Notes: generated from the letters alone by a model not told the origin. Positions 33,641 through 43,186 are shown, numbered from the stretch's first letter. The stretch: DNA of 64,000 nucleotides from DATARH01 sp963789255 (GCA_963789255.1 CAWBJW010000002.1:558001-622000), one strand, 5' to 3'. Made by a program: numbers and translations.

Positions 33641-34471
33641 TCATTCCGCCCCTTGTGTCGCTTCGGCTTCGGCCGTTTCGCTTCCAACCGCCTCGGCCAG
33701 GCTCTCTTCCTCGACCGGCTCCTCCGGTACGATCTCGGCGGGGACGTGCGCCCGCGCGCCGACATCGACGCCCGAGGCGGTCAGCTCGGCCTGCAACCCG
33801 TCGAGCACGGCGTCGGCGACCAGATCGCAATACAAATGAATAGCCCGCATCGCGTCGTCGTTTCCCGGGATCGGATAGGCGATGCCGTCCGGCGACGAGT
33901 TCGAATCGAGGATGGCGACGACCGGGATGCGCAGCGTATTCGCCTCGCTGACCGCGATCGCCTCCTTGTTCGTATCGATCACGAAGAGGATGTCGGGCAG
34001 CCCGCCCATCTCCTTGATCCCGCCGAGGGCGCGTTCGAGCTTGTCGCGGTCGCGCGTCAGCGACAGCAGCTCGCGTTTCGTCAAGCCGCTCTCTTCCGCA
34101 GTGATGCGCTCTTCGACCTCGCGCAGCCGCTTGATCGATTGCGAGATCGTCTTGAAATTGGTCAGCATGCCGCCGAGCCAGCGGTAGTTCACATAATACT
34201 GGCCGCAGCGCTTGGCCGCGTCGGCGACCACCTCCTGCGCCTGGCGCTTGGTGCCGACCAGGAGCACCCGCCCGCCGCCGGCGACAACCTCGCGGATCGC
34301 CTCGAGCCCCTGCCGCAACAGCGGCACGCTCTGTTCGAGATCGACGATGTGGATGCCGTTGCGGATTCCGAAGATGTAGGGCGCCATCTTCGGGTTCCAG
34401 CGCCGCGTGTGGTGGCCGAAATGCACGCCGGCCTCGAGCAGCTGGCGCATCGTGAATTCAGGCAATGCCAT
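33641..34471 (-). CDS. rpsB: 30S ribosomal protein S2
   Basis: 276 residues. It belongs to the small ribosomal subunit. Recognisable segments are MRQLLEAGVHFGHHTRRWNP, MAPYIFGIRNGIHIVDLEQS, NYRWLGGMLTNFKTI and PVVAILDSNSSPDGIAYPIPGNDDAMRAI. The acidic Glu/Ala-rich C-terminal extension (about 45 residues) is common in alphaproteobacteria. AAGGAAAAG precedes ATG 34471. It is the first gene of the translation and envelope block. Confidence 0.97.
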   Translation of the reverse strand: MALPEFTMRQLLEAGVHFGHHTRRWNPKMAPYIFGIRNGIHIVDLEQSVPLLRQGLEAIREVVAGGGRVLLVGTKRQAQEVVADAAKRCGQYYVNYRWLGGMLTNFKTISQSIKRLREVEERITAEESGLTKRELLSLTRDRDKLERALGGIKEMGGLPDILFVIDTNKEAIAVSEANTLRIPVVAILDSNSSPDGIAYPIPGNDDAMRAIHLYCDLVADAVLDGLQAELTASGVDVGARAHVPAEIVPEEPVEEESLAEAVGSETAEAEATQGAE

Positions 34472-34999
34472 GTCTCTTTTCCTTTCCGGTTGCGCCGCCG
34501 CAGGGAAAATCGGCTCTCGCCGGCACCGGGGCGGCGCCCATAGCTGGACGCCGCAGCCCCTGCGTGAGGGTTACGTGCAGAACTACGTACGGCGCGCGCG
34601 GGGATTTGGCAAGGACGGCGGCGAGCGGGAGCCCCAAACGGCGGCTTTTACCGCGCGGGCTTGCCGCCGATCAACCATACCCCGCCTTGACGGGAACATA
34701 ACATGAATCCATATAAGAGGCGCGATCCCAAAGCGCCAGCCGCGGAGCCCGCCACTGCCGAAGTTTGTTGCCGTTCCGCGCCCTTGCCGCTGCTGTTTGC
34801 TGTTTCTGAGAGCCGAAATCTAAGAAAACCAATACCCTGGTCCTGGTCTCTTCGGCCCTCGCGCGCGCGTCCGCGAGGAGGGGGACGGGTATTGCATGGC
34901 GGACGCGCGGACAATTCGCGCCCGGCCTGCGCCGCCCGCGTGATATCGTCCGCGCCAAGAGGCGGCATGCCCGCGGCGTTCGCTAGAGGAGGGACAGTG
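34472..34999. other. Divergent intergenic region between rpsB and the deacylase gene (528 bp)
   Basis: Must hold the rpsB promoter and 5' leader (minus) and the promoter of the deacylase gene (plus). On plus I see one candidate promoter near 34687. The remainder up to 34990 has no recognised gene or RNA structure; open frames through it have shadow-like composition. The strong Shine-Dalgarno AGAGGAGGGA lies directly before 35000. Confidence 0.55.
34687..34717 (+). promoter_or_regulatory. Candidate sigma70-type promoter for the deacylase gene
   Basis: TTGACG (34687-34692) and TATAAG (34712-34717) resemble -35 and -10 boxes, in a locally AT-rich stretch. The 19-nt spacer is longer than ideal and the start codon is about 280 nt away, so support is limited. 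Confidence 0.35.
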
Positions 35000-36703
35000 A
35001 TGGCGTATGACCTGCTGATCAAGAATGGCCGGATCGTCGACGGCTCGGGGATGCCGTCATTCCACGGCGACATTGCCGTCAAGGACGGCAAGATCGCCGA
35101 ACTCGGCAAGCTGTCCGGGCCGGCCGGCCAGACGGTCGACGCCGGCGGCCAGGTCATCGCGCCGGGCTTTATCGACAATCATTGCCACTATGACGCGCAG
35201 GTCACGTGGGACCCGCTGTGCTCGTTCTCGTCGGACCACGGCGCCACCTCGGTCGTCATCGGCAATTGCTCCTTGTCGCTGGCGCCGGTGCGCCGCGGCA
35301 ACGCGACGCGGATGGCCGAGTTCCTCTCCTATGTCGAAGCGATCCCGATGGAGGTCTTGAACACGATCGAGGTCGATTGGGAGACCTTCCCGCAATACAT
35401 GGACCGCCTCGACCGAAACCTCGGGGTCAATGTCGGTACCCTCGTCGGCCACACCGCGGTGCGCTACTACGTGATGGGCGACGAGTGCCAGAAGCGCACG
35501 GCGTCAGATGCCGAACTCAAACAAATGCAAGCCGTCGTGCGCGACAGCATGGAGGGCGGCGCGCTCGGCCTTTCGGTGTCGCGCAACAAGGGGCATTACG
35601 ACCCGCAGGGCGTGCACATTCCGGCGCTGTGGGCCGACGAGAAGGAGATTTTCGCGCTCGCCGACGTCTTGCGCGAGATGGGCACCGGCATCATCCAGTC
35701 GGGCGGCGGCCGCGACGCCGAGATGGCCGACGGTCTGATGGCCCGCCTCTCGGAAGCGACCGGCCGCCCCGTCGTCTACAACAATCTCGGGCAGAGCGTG
35801 CGCCGCCCGGGCGAGTGGCAGCGCCACATGGCGCGGGTTGACGAAACCGCGGCGCAGGGCATCCGCGCCTACCCGCTGTGCTCGCCGAACACGACGACGC
35901 AGACCTTCAACATGAAAAACACCCAGGCCTTCCGCGGTTCGCCGACCTGGCACCCGATCCTGTTGAAGTCGGATGACGAGAAATTGCGGGCCTATGCCGA
36001 CCCGGCGGTGCGCGCGAAATTGCATGAAGAGATGGTCGAGTGGAAGGTCGAGATCCCCGGCAACACGATCTCGCGCGAATGGTACAATTACATCTGGGTC
36101 GAAGAACCCAAGCTCGACAAGAACGCCTGGATGAAGGGCAAGACGATCAACGCGATCGCCAAGGCGCAGAACAAGGGGATCATCGATGCCTTCCTCGACC
36201 TCGCGGTCGAGGAAAAGCTCGAAACCATTTTCATGCAGGCCGAAAACAACGTCGATGTCGACGCGATGCGGCAGATCCTCAACTATCCGAACGCGCTCAT
36301 CGGGCTGTCGGATGGCGGGGCGCACGTCCAGTTCCACGGCGGCTACGGCTTCTCGACCCGGCTCCTTGGTGAGTGGGTTCGCGAGAAGCACGTGATGACC
36401 TTGGAGCAGGCGGTGCGGCGTCTTACGTTCGACTCGGCCTCGACCTTCGGCCTCTATGACCGCGGGTTGCTGCACCCGGGCATGACCGCCGACATCACGA
36501 TCTTCGATCCCGACACCGTGAAGCCGCTGCCCGAACTCGTCGTGCACGACTTCCCGGCCGGCGGCTGGCGCTACAAGGAGCCGGCGCAGGGCATCTACGC
36601 CACCTTCGTCAACGGCCAGATGCTGATGAAGGAAGGCCGGCATACCGGCAACCTGCCCGGCCGCGTGCTGCGCAACTCGCGCTACCAGGCCAACCACCAA
36701 TAA
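35000..36703 (+). CDS. N-acyl-D-amino-acid deacylase / D-aminoacylase family amidohydrolase
   Basis: 567 residues of an amidohydrolase-superfamily protein. The N-terminal small domain (YDLLIKNGRIVDGSGMPSF) leads to the metal motif DNHCHYDAQVTWDP, an HxH type. Later, SDGGAHVQFHGGYGFSTRLL carries the catalytic Asp, and the C-terminal beta-sandwich has GLLHPGMTADITIFDP. It hydrolyses N-acyl bonds of D-amino acids or related amides; the exact substrate is unknown. ATG 35000 follows AGAGGAGGGA. A strong terminator lies 16 nt after the stop, so it is probably a single-gene unit. Confidence 0.85.
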   Translation: MAYDLLIKNGRIVDGSGMPSFHGDIAVKDGKIAELGKLSGPAGQTVDAGGQVIAPGFIDNHCHYDAQVTWDPLCSFSSDHGATSVVIGNCSLSLAPVRRGNATRMAEFLSYVEAIPMEVLNTIEVDWETFPQYMDRLDRNLGVNVGTLVGHTAVRYYVMGDECQKRTASDAELKQMQAVVRDSMEGGALGLSVSRNKGHYDPQGVHIPALWADEKEIFALADVLREMGTGIIQSGGGRDAEMADGLMARLSEATGRPVVYNNLGQSVRRPGEWQRHMARVDETAAQGIRAYPLCSPNTTTQTFNMKNTQAFRGSPTWHPILLKSDDEKLRAYADPAVRAKLHEEMVEWKVEIPGNTISREWYNYIWVEEPKLDKNAWMKGKTINAIAKAQNKGIIDAFLDLAVEEKLETIFMQAENNVDVDAMRQILNYPNALIGLSDGGAHVQFHGGYGFSTRLLGEWVREKHVMTLEQAVRRLTFDSASTFGLYDRGLLHPGMTADITIFDPDTVKPLPELVVHDFPAGGWRYKEPAQGIYATFVNGQMLMKEGRHTGNLPGRVLRNSRYQANHQ

Positions 36704-36718
36704 GCCAGCAGCCGACGC

Positions 36719-36750
36719 AAAAGCCCTCTCCCGGCGGAGAGGGCTTTCTT
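36719..36750 (+). terminator. Rho-independent terminator of the deacylase gene
   Basis: AAGCCCTCTC and GAGAGGGCTT form a 10-bp stem around CCGGCG, followed by TCTT. It lies 16 nt after the stop codon on the plus strand. Confidence 0.85.
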
Positions 36751-36759
36751 ATCGATTCC

Positions 36760-36928
36760 CCACGAAGACACGGAGGGCAAGAAGGATAAATAACTCGATA
36801 ACGCGGAAGACGCCAAGGACGCATAGAGACATCGAAGGCGACTGTCCCCGCTGCGACCGTTTGCGAGTCTTCTGCGACTTTTGCATTAAGGCTTTTACTC
36901 TTTCTCCGTGCTCTCCGTGTCTTCGTGG
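36760..36928. repeat. MITE-like element with terminal inverted repeats
   Basis: A 169-bp AT-richer stretch begins CCACGAAGACACGGAGGGCA and ends with the reverse complement of CCACGAAGACACGGAGAGCA. There is no coding capacity. The CCACGAAGACACGGAG end is known to me as a repeated sequence in many bacterial and metagenomic contigs. It lies directly before the Shine-Dalgarno of the HdeD gene, so it may have brought or removed a promoter. Confidence 0.7.
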
Positions 36929-36954
36929 TAATTTTCATTTTGGGGAAGTCAGCC

Positions 36955-37539
36955 ATGTCAACCAGCAACCCAACCGGCGCAGCGGGTCTTGCCGCGGTTT
37001 TCAAAAAATCAATATCGGATCATTGGCGCCTGTTCCTGGCCGAGGGGGTCGTCCTGGTTCTCCTCGGGCTGGCGGCGATCGTCGTCCCGCCGCTTGCCGG
37101 GCTCGCCACCACGATCATCATCGGATGGCTGTTCCTGATCGGCGGCGCCGTCGGCCTCGTCTCGACCTTCGGCGCCCACCAGGCGCCGGGGTTCGGGTGG
37201 TCGCTCTTGTCGGCCATCGTTGCGGTGATCGCCGGCGGCGTCCTCTTGTGGAACCCGTGGCAAGGCCTCGCCACCCTGACTTATGTGCTGATCGCCTTCT
37301 TCATCATCGACGGCATATTGACTATCATCCTCGCGCTGCAGCACCGCCGTGAGCTCACCGGGCGGTGGGAGTGGATGATGATCGGCGGCGTCATGGACCT
37401 GGTCCTCGGCGCGATCATCGTCTTCGGGTTGCCGGGCACCCTGGCCTGGGCGCTGGGCCTCCTCGTCGGGATCGACCTGTTGTGGGGCGGCATGTCGTTG
37501 ATCGCCATGGCGCTGTCGGCGCGGCGAACGGCAGTTTAG
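36955..37539 (+). CDS. HdeD-family membrane protein
   Basis: 194 residues with six closely spaced hydrophobic segments (for example LFLAEGVVLVLLGLAAIVVP, TIIIGWLFLIGGAVGLVSTF, GLGLLVGIDLLWGG-like C-terminus). It matches HdeD, an inner-membrane protein linked to acid resistance in enterobacteria but of unclear role elsewhere. The start is ATG 36955 behind GGGGAAG. The preceding MITE-like element ends 26 nt upstream. Intact. Confidence 0.85.
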   Translation: MSTSNPTGAAGLAAVFKKSISDHWRLFLAEGVVLVLLGLAAIVVPPLAGLATTIIIGWLFLIGGAVGLVSTFGAHQAPGFGWSLLSAIVAVIAGGVLLWNPWQGLATLTYVLIAFFIIDGILTIILALQHRRELTGRWEWMMIGGVMDLVLGAIIVFGLPGTLAWALGLLVGIDLLWGGMSLIAMALSARRTAV

Positions 37540-37553
37540 TCCCACCTTCCCGC

Positions 37554-37928
37554 TTACCCGAGACCGACCAGCGTCCACAGCGCGACGAAGCCGGCAATAG
37601 CAAGGCTGGCATGAATCGCGACGAGCAGGCCCGCCGGCCGGCGCTGTCGCGACGCCGCATAAGCGATTACCAGGCCCAGCGCCAAGGCCAGGCCGAGCAA
37701 CAGCGCGGCGGCCGGACCGAATCCCGTCGTTCCCATGGCGCTCGGCGGCAGGCCGTGTCGCAGCACCCGTATCAGGATTGCCAACCCCGCCGTTCCCAGC
37801 GCTCCGTGCGCGAACGGGGCCGGCCAAGGCGGTCGTCCTGCCGTCGCCCCGCGGAGACGCTGGATCGCCAGCCAGGCGCCAATCGCGACCGCCCCGCAAA
37901 GGATCGCAAAGGCGAGCCCCAGCGGCAC
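37554..37928 (-). CDS. Hypothetical four-helix membrane protein
   Basis: 124 residues with four hydrophobic stretches: GLAFAILCGAVAIGAWLAI, GALGTAGLAILIRVL, GPAAALLLGLALALGLVIAYA and GLLVAIHASLAIAGFVALWTLV. I do not recognise the family, although small four-helix proteins of this composition are frequent in alphaproteobacteria. It converges with the HdeD gene 14 nt away and starts 9 nt after the stop of the luciferase-like gene on the same strand, so it is probably co-transcribed with it. The composition is coding-like, not a shadow. Confidence 0.6.
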   Translation of the reverse strand: MPLGLAFAILCGAVAIGAWLAIQRLRGATAGRPPWPAPFAHGALGTAGLAILIRVLRHGLPPSAMGTTGFGPAAALLLGLALALGLVIAYAASRQRRPAGLLVAIHASLAIAGFVALWTLVGLG

Positions 37929-37937
37929 GAGCCTCCG

Positions 37938-39119
37938 CTATTTGGCCGCGGCCGACATCGCCGGGCGGGCACGGAAATGCGGCATGACCTCCTCGCCGAC
38001 CATGCGGTACTGCTCGACGATCCGGTCCTTCGGCGTCGTCAGCGGCGGCGACAAATTGATGTGCTGCATCCCGGGGTAGCGCTCTTCGAACGCCTTCAGA
38101 TGGGCGACCAGATCGTCCGGGGTGCCGGCGAACCACGAGCCCAGCTTCATGTAATGCTCGACCGTCGGCACCCCGGCCTTGTCCCAGCCGCCGCGATGGG
38201 CGACCGCGTCGATTTGCGCCGGGGTGATCCCCGGCACAAAACCCAACGGCGCGAACATTTTGACGTGTTCCTCGTAAAGCGGCTTCAGTTCGCGCAAGGC
38301 CTGCTCGCGGGTCTTCGCCAGGTAAAAGGCGACCCCGATCGTCAAATTCTCGCCGAGCTTGAGGTTGAGGCCCTGCGCGTTCGCCACCCGCTGATAAGCC
38401 TGGATCGGCCCCTCGGCCATTGTCGCGGCGCCGCCGCCAACGAGGCCCCTGATGCCGTGGCGCAGCATGAATTCGATGCCGCGCGGGCTGGCGCTGACGA
38501 TCGGCTGCCAGCATTCGACCGGCAGGTTAATGGGGCGCGGCACCAGGCTCAGCTCTTTCAGATCGTAGCCGCGATAGGGCACCCGCGCCGGCAGCGTGTA
38601 GTGCTTGCCCTCATGCGAGAAGCTCTCGTTGTTGAACGCCTTGAAGACGATCTCGACCTGCTCCTCGAACAGTTCGCGGTTGGCGTTCTGGTCGATGATC
38701 GGCGCGCCGAAGGTCTCGACCTCGCGGCTGTGATAGCCGCGCCCGACCCCGAACACGGTGCGGCCCTTGGTCAGGATGTCGGCCGTCGCGTAATCCTCGG
38801 CGAGGCGCAGCGGGTGCCACATCGGCGCGATGTTGAAGCCGCAGCCGATGCGCAATTTCTTGGTGAGATGCGCCAGATGCACCGCCAGCATCAGGATGTT
38901 GGGCAGGCACTCGTAGCCTTCGTGTTGGAAATGGTGCTCGGCGAGCCACAGCGTGTCGTAGCCGAGTTCGTCCATCACCTTGGCGATCGCCTCGGTCTTG
39001 TCGAAGACGCTGGCGAGTTGGTCATTCGAATAGCGCCGCTCGTTGGCCGGGGTGGCGTTCTGACCATGGTCGGGGATGTCGATGTGCCCGGCATAGACCG
39101 TCATGAACTTGTTGATCAT
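37938..39119 (-). CDS. LLM-class flavin-dependent oxidoreductase
   Basis: 393 residues of a luciferase-like TIM barrel. Landmarks are LGYDTLWLAEHHFQHEGYEC, LRIGCGFNIAPMWHPLRLAED, FGVGRGYHSREVETFG and the C-terminal GTPDDLVAHLKAFEERYPG. It is longer than and only distantly similar to the member at 18060-19100. FMN-dependent monooxygenation of a small organic compound is the family role; the substrate is unknown. Intact, followed by the small membrane-protein gene. Confidence 0.85.
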   Translation of the reverse strand: MINKFMTVYAGHIDIPDHGQNATPANERRYSNDQLASVFDKTEAIAKVMDELGYDTLWLAEHHFQHEGYECLPNILMLAVHLAHLTKKLRIGCGFNIAPMWHPLRLAEDYATADILTKGRTVFGVGRGYHSREVETFGAPIIDQNANRELFEEQVEIVFKAFNNESFSHEGKHYTLPARVPYRGYDLKELSLVPRPINLPVECWQPIVSASPRGIEFMLRHGIRGLVGGGAATMAEGPIQAYQRVANAQGLNLKLGENLTIGVAFYLAKTREQALRELKPLYEEHVKMFAPLGFVPGITPAQIDAVAHRGGWDKAGVPTVEHYMKLGSWFAGTPDDLVAHLKAFEERYPGMQHINLSPPLTTPKDRIVEQYRMVGEEVMPHFRARPAMSAAAK

Positions 39120-39189
39120 GGGTCGCGTCCTTTCGCGGTTCGAACGGCGTTCAGCACCTGGCGCTAGACTAACCGGGATGGCCCACGGG

Positions 39190-41208
39190 TCAATCCATCA
39201 GCTTGCGGGTCAGATAGGTGAATTCGAGCGCGTTGCGGCGGGCGCGCTCCTGCAAGGTCGCCGCCGCGGAATGCCCGCCATCGACATTCTCGTAATAGAG
39301 GAACGGCAATCCCATCGCCGCCATCCTGGCCGCCATCTTGCGCGCATGCCCCGGGTGCACCCGGTCGTCCTTGGTCGAGGTCACGAAGAACGGCTCGGGA
39401 TACGCAACCCCGGGCCGCAGATTGTGGTAGGGTGAGATGTGGCGCAGGAACGCCGCCTCCTCCGGCTGATCGGGGTCGCCGTATTCGGCCATCCACGAGG
39501 CGCCGGCCAGCAATTTGTGATAGCGCAGCATGTCGAGGAGCGGCACCTGGATCACCGCGGCATGGAACAATTCCGGCCGCTGCGTCAGCATCGCGCCCAT
39601 CAGGAGGCCGCCGTTCGAGCCGCCCATGATGCCGAGCCGGCGCGGGCTGGTGATGCCGCGGCGGATCAGATCTTCGGCGACCGCGATGAAATCGTCGAAG
39701 GCGCGCTGGCGCTCGCCCTTCAGCGCGGCCTTGTGCCATTGCGGGCCGAACTCGCCGCCGCCGCGGATATTGGCGACGACGTAGACCCCGCCCCGCTCGA
39801 TCCACAGCTTGCCGATGGCGCCGGCATAGGACGGGGTCAGCGACACCTGAAACCCGCCATAGCCGTAGAGCAGGGTCGGCGCCGCGCCGTCAAAGCGCAG
39901 CGCCTTCGGGCGGACGACAAAATACGGCACCGAAATGCCGTCGGCCGACGCCGCCTCGAACTGCTCGACGATGCTGTTTTCGGCAGCGAAGCGCGGCGGC
40001 AGCGATTTGACTTGCCTCGCGCCGCTCGAACCCGGCTCGACCAGCCAGAGCGCGTTGGGAGTCAGAAACCCGGCGACATCGACGAACGCAAGGTCCTCGC
40101 GGTCGCTGGCCGCGACGATATGCACCGAGGCATGCCCGGGCAATGGCAAGGGGCTGGAGACCCAGCCGCCCGCCGCGAAACGATACGCCACGGCGCTGCC
40201 CTGGACATTGCGATAGACCGTCGCCAGGAGGCGGCTGCGGCTCGCGGCGACATCCTCGATCGCCTCGCGCGGCCCCGGCGCGTAGATTAGCAGCGGCAGC
40301 ACCGTATCGGGATCTGCCAGGCACCCGGCGAGATCGAGCGAGACCAGCGCGCCCGGCGGATGGCCGGCCCACGCTTCGTCCAGAGAAAAGACCAGCTGGC
40401 CCGAGACAAAGCCGCGAAAGGTCGAGCGCGCCGGCACCGGCACGCGCACCGGCCCCGCCGCGGTCATCAGGTACCGCTCGCTCTCGAAGAAGCTGATTTG
40501 GCGGTTGACGAGGATGCCCAGGGCCCGGCCCTCCGGGTCGCGCAGCACGCTGGCGCCGACGCTGACGTCATCGGCGGCGCCGGCAAACAGTTCTTCGGCT
40601 TCGGCGAGCGGCATCCCGCGGCGCAGCCGCTTCAGGATGAACGGATAGCCCGACGCCGTCATCGTCCCCGGCCCCCAGTCGCGCGCGACGATCAGCGTGT
40701 CGTCATCGAGCCAAGCGGCGCTCTGCTTGCCTTCGGGAAGGCGGAACCCTTCGTCAACGAAACTGGCCGTCGCGAGGTCGAATTCGCGCCCTTCGGCGGC
40801 GTCCTTGCCACCATCGGACAGGCTGACCAGACAGCGGCGATAGTCGCGCGGGAGGCAGACGGCGCCCTGAAACACCCAATTCCGGCCTTCGGCTGCGGCC
40901 AGCGCATCGACATCGAGAAGTGGCTGCCAATCCGGCGCCGGTGTTGCGAACGAGGCGAGGCTCGTCGCCCGCCACAAGCCGCGGACATGCACCTCGTCCT
41001 GCCAGAAATTGGCGAGACGTTCGCCGATAAAGCGCGGATAGGGGATCCGGTCGGACGCGGTGATGACCGCCAGCGCCTCCCGGTACAGCGCCTGGTAGCG
41101 CGCATCGCCTTCGATCTCGGCAAGGCTGCGCGCGTTCTCGTCGCGCACCCAGCCGAGTGCCGCGTCGCCTTCGACCTCCTCCAGCCACAGAAACGGATCG
41201 TCGGACAT
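39190..41208 (-). CDS. Prolyl oligopeptidase family serine peptidase (S9A)
   Basis: About 672 residues. The N-terminal DPFLWLEEVEGDAALGWVR starts the family's beta-propeller. The C-terminal alpha/beta hydrolase domain has the nucleophile Ser in GIMGGSNGGLLMG, the Asp in TSTKDDRVHPGHA and the His in NVDGGHSA. GGGEFGPQWHKAALK is typical of S9A. No signal peptide is visible, so a cytosolic oligopeptidase is likely. ATG 41208 is chosen because it starts the conserved N-terminus. The upstream hypothetical gene ends 12 nt before it. Confidence 0.9.
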   Translation of the reverse strand: MSDDPFLWLEEVEGDAALGWVRDENARSLAEIEGDARYQALYREALAVITASDRIPYPRFIGERLANFWQDEVHVRGLWRATSLASFATPAPDWQPLLDVDALAAAEGRNWVFQGAVCLPRDYRRCLVSLSDGGKDAAEGREFDLATASFVDEGFRLPEGKQSAAWLDDDTLIVARDWGPGTMTASGYPFILKRLRRGMPLAEAEELFAGAADDVSVGASVLRDPEGRALGILVNRQISFFESERYLMTAAGPVRVPVPARSTFRGFVSGQLVFSLDEAWAGHPPGALVSLDLAGCLADPDTVLPLLIYAPGPREAIEDVAASRSRLLATVYRNVQGSAVAYRFAAGGWVSSPLPLPGHASVHIVAASDREDLAFVDVAGFLTPNALWLVEPGSSGARQVKSLPPRFAAENSIVEQFEAASADGISVPYFVVRPKALRFDGAAPTLLYGYGGFQVSLTPSYAGAIGKLWIERGGVYVVANIRGGGEFGPQWHKAALKGERQRAFDDFIAVAEDLIRRGITSPRRLGIMGGSNGGLLMGAMLTQRPELFHAAVIQVPLLDMLRYHKLLAGASWMAEYGDPDQPEEAAFLRHISPYHNLRPGVAYPEPFFVTSTKDDRVHPGHARKMAARMAAMGLPFLYYENVDGGHSAAATLQERARRNALEFTYLTRKLMD

Positions 41209-41219
41209 GGCGTCGGCGG

Positions 41220-41798
41220 TCACCTCAAGTCGCGCGGGCAATCGACCATTAACGCTTCGGCCGCCGCGATCTGCGCTTTGTCGGCCGAATGGAAGAAGAG
41301 ATTGCCTTCCCAGAATTCGATCATGTCGGCACTACTGTCTGCAATCAGCCACGCATCCCAGCGGCCGATCATGATCAGCGACATCAAGCCGATCAAATAG
41401 TCGGTTTCGGTGGCCTGCTCAGGAGATATCTCAAGTTGATCCTGCTCATCCCACGGAAACAGATCGAAATAATGGCCCGGTGCCTCAGATAATGACCTGG
41501 CATCTCCCAAACCTTTACGCACGGCAAGGAACGTCGAGTAGATGTGCGGAAATGCCCATTCCCAATGATCGACCCAAAGCAGGCGGTGGCGGTTCGGTGG
41601 CAGCCATTGATCAAGCGCGACCGCAAAGTAGGGCAGACCGACAACGTCCTCTCTCGGCCTGCCGCCGATGCGAACATGGCGGCTGAAAACGGTTCGGTCC
41701 AAATACAGAGCAATTCGATAGTCAGGATGCGCGAACGAAACCCGAAAGCCGGCTGGGCCGAATAACTTCTCCACTTCCGCGGGCGTCAGACAGCGCAT
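41220..41798 (-). CDS. Hypothetical protein
   Basis: 192 residues, soluble and rich in Trp, Asp and Phe (DQWLPPNRHRLLWVDHWEWAFPHIY, HYFDLFPWDEQDQLE). I do not recognise the family. The pattern YDLFPWDEQ...GLMSLIMIGRWDAWLI...DSSADMIEFWEGNLFF resembles small orphan proteins often found with immunity or toxin genes, but no partner gene is visible. Base composition is less GC-rich than the flanking peptidase gene. It ends 12 nt before the peptidase start, so it may be co-transcribed with it. Confidence 0.6.
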   Translation of the reverse strand: MRCLTPAEVEKLFGPAGFRVSFAHPDYRIALYLDRTVFSRHVRIGGRPREDVVGLPYFAVALDQWLPPNRHRLLWVDHWEWAFPHIYSTFLAVRKGLGDARSLSEAPGHYFDLFPWDEQDQLEISPEQATETDYLIGLMSLIMIGRWDAWLIADSSADMIEFWEGNLFFHSADKAQIAAAEALMVDCPRDLR

Positions 41799-41811
41799 CG
41801 TGAGTCCCCAT

Positions 41812-41874
41812 CGTCATGGCCGGACTTGTCCCGGCCATCCACGTGGATCACCGGGGCAAGCCCGGTGATGACGG
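41812..41874. repeat. Dispersed palindromic repeat
   Basis: Composed of GGCCGGACTTGTCCCGGCC (a stem with TTGT loop), CCACGTGG and CACCGGGGCAAGCCCGGTG, bounded by CGTCATG and ATGACGG. It matches a repeat type very common in alphaproteobacterial spacers. It lies between two co-directional genes. Confidence 0.75.
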
Positions 41875-41898
41875 GATACAGAGGTGAACGGGGCGATC

Positions 41899-42952
41899 TC
41901 ATGCCTCGACCAGCACGTTGACGCCGCGCGCCGCGGCGGCGATCTCGCGCCAGGTCTCGTCGTCGATCGGCACCCCGCTCTTGAGCCGCGCTGCCCGGTT
42001 GGCCCGCTCCGGGTCCCCGGGAATCAGCACCGGCTGGTCCGCCCGGCGCGGCGGCGAGGCGGTGATGTAGGCGGCCATCGCCGCGATCTCGTCCATCATC
42101 CATGCCCGGTCGACGATGCGCGCCGGGTCGATGACGATCGTCAGCATGCCGTTGGTGACGCTTTCGGCGTCCTGGCGCTCGGGCCGCATCGTGCCGCTGC
42201 CGGTGACGGCGCCGGCCAGCATCTCGCAGATGAACGCCAGGGCATAGCCCTTGTGTTCGCCGAAGGTCAGGAGCGATCCGCGCGGCCTTCGGTACATGAC
42301 CTGCGGGTCGCTCGTCGGGTTGCCGTCGCTATCGAGCAAGGTGTCGGGAGCGATGCTCTCGCCCTTGTTGCGCGCGACCCGCACCTTGCCCATCGCGATC
42401 CGGCTCGTCGCCATGTCGGCGATGATCGGGCGGTCGGGGGAGGGGCCGGGCATCGCGATGGTGACCGGGTTGGTGCCGAAGCGGGCGTCGCCGCCGCGCC
42501 AGGGGGCCACTGCCGGGCGCTGGTCGGTGATGTTGACAAAGGAGATCGATACGAGGCCGGCGCCGGCACACATCTCGCCGTAGGTGCCGACCCGGCCGAT
42601 ATGGTGGGCATTGCGCAATGCAACGACCGCGACCCCGTCGCGCCTGGCCCGCTCGATGCCGAGCAGCGTCGCGTTGCGGGCGACGATCTGGCCATAGCCG
42701 CGCTCGCCGTCATAGACGATGATTGAACCGCTGTCCGAGACGACGCGGCCAGGCTGGTTGGCCACCGCCTTGCCGGCGCCGAGGTTGCGCAGATAGGAAG
42801 GGATCATGCCGACCCCATGGCTGTCATGGCCCTTGAGGTTGGCCTCGACGAGGTGGTCGCCGACAATCGCCGCTTCCTCCTCATCGCTGCCGGCAGCAGA
42901 AAAAACCCGGCGCGCAATGCCGGTCGAGCTCGGCGGAGTCGATCAGCGGCAT
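41899..42952 (-). CDS. Ldh-family NAD(P)-dependent oxidoreductase (malate/L-sulfolactate dehydrogenase type), frameshifted
   Basis: About 350 residues. The body carries GIERARRDGVAVVALRNAHH (catalytic His), RFGTNPVTIAMP, ATSRIAMGKVRVARNKGE and LTFGEHKGYALAFICEML, typical of the family that reduces 2-oxoacids. The N-terminus (MPLIDSAELDRHCA, then SAAGSDEEEAAIVGDHLVEA and GHDSHGVGMIP) lies in a second frame. The break is near 42913, where GCGCCGGG reads for the expected GCGCGGG (one extra C). ATG 42952 has GAGAGGA upstream. Substrate could be malate, lactate, sulfolactate or ureidoglycolate. Confidence 0.85.
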
Positions 42953-43002
42953 CTGTGGTCCTCTCTGCGGCGAACTCGGTGAACGGCGATGGCTTCGCAT
43001 CG

Positions 43003-43050
43003 GTCAACCCATCCTACCGCAATAGCGCAGGGTGTAGGATGTTGGGGTGG
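43003..43050. repeat. Dispersed CAACCCATCCTAC palindrome, copy 1
   Basis: TCAACCCATCCTACC and its imperfect reverse complement GTAGGATGTTGGGGT lie about 15 nt apart and form an imperfect stem. Confidence 0.65.
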
Positions 43051-43186
43051 ACGGCCTCCGACGGAATCGATAGTGCCAGGCTGTGATGTTGCAATCCACG
43101 ACCGCGCGCACAGGCCGGACACATGACCGCAATCGACCAGACCCGCCGCCAATGCGTAAAGTTCTTGCAATCGGGGACCGTCCACG

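Noticed and set aside
34703..34999. In-frame N-terminal extension of the deacylase gene
   Set aside because: The extension lacks family similarity, and a strong Shine-Dalgarno stands directly before ATG 35000.
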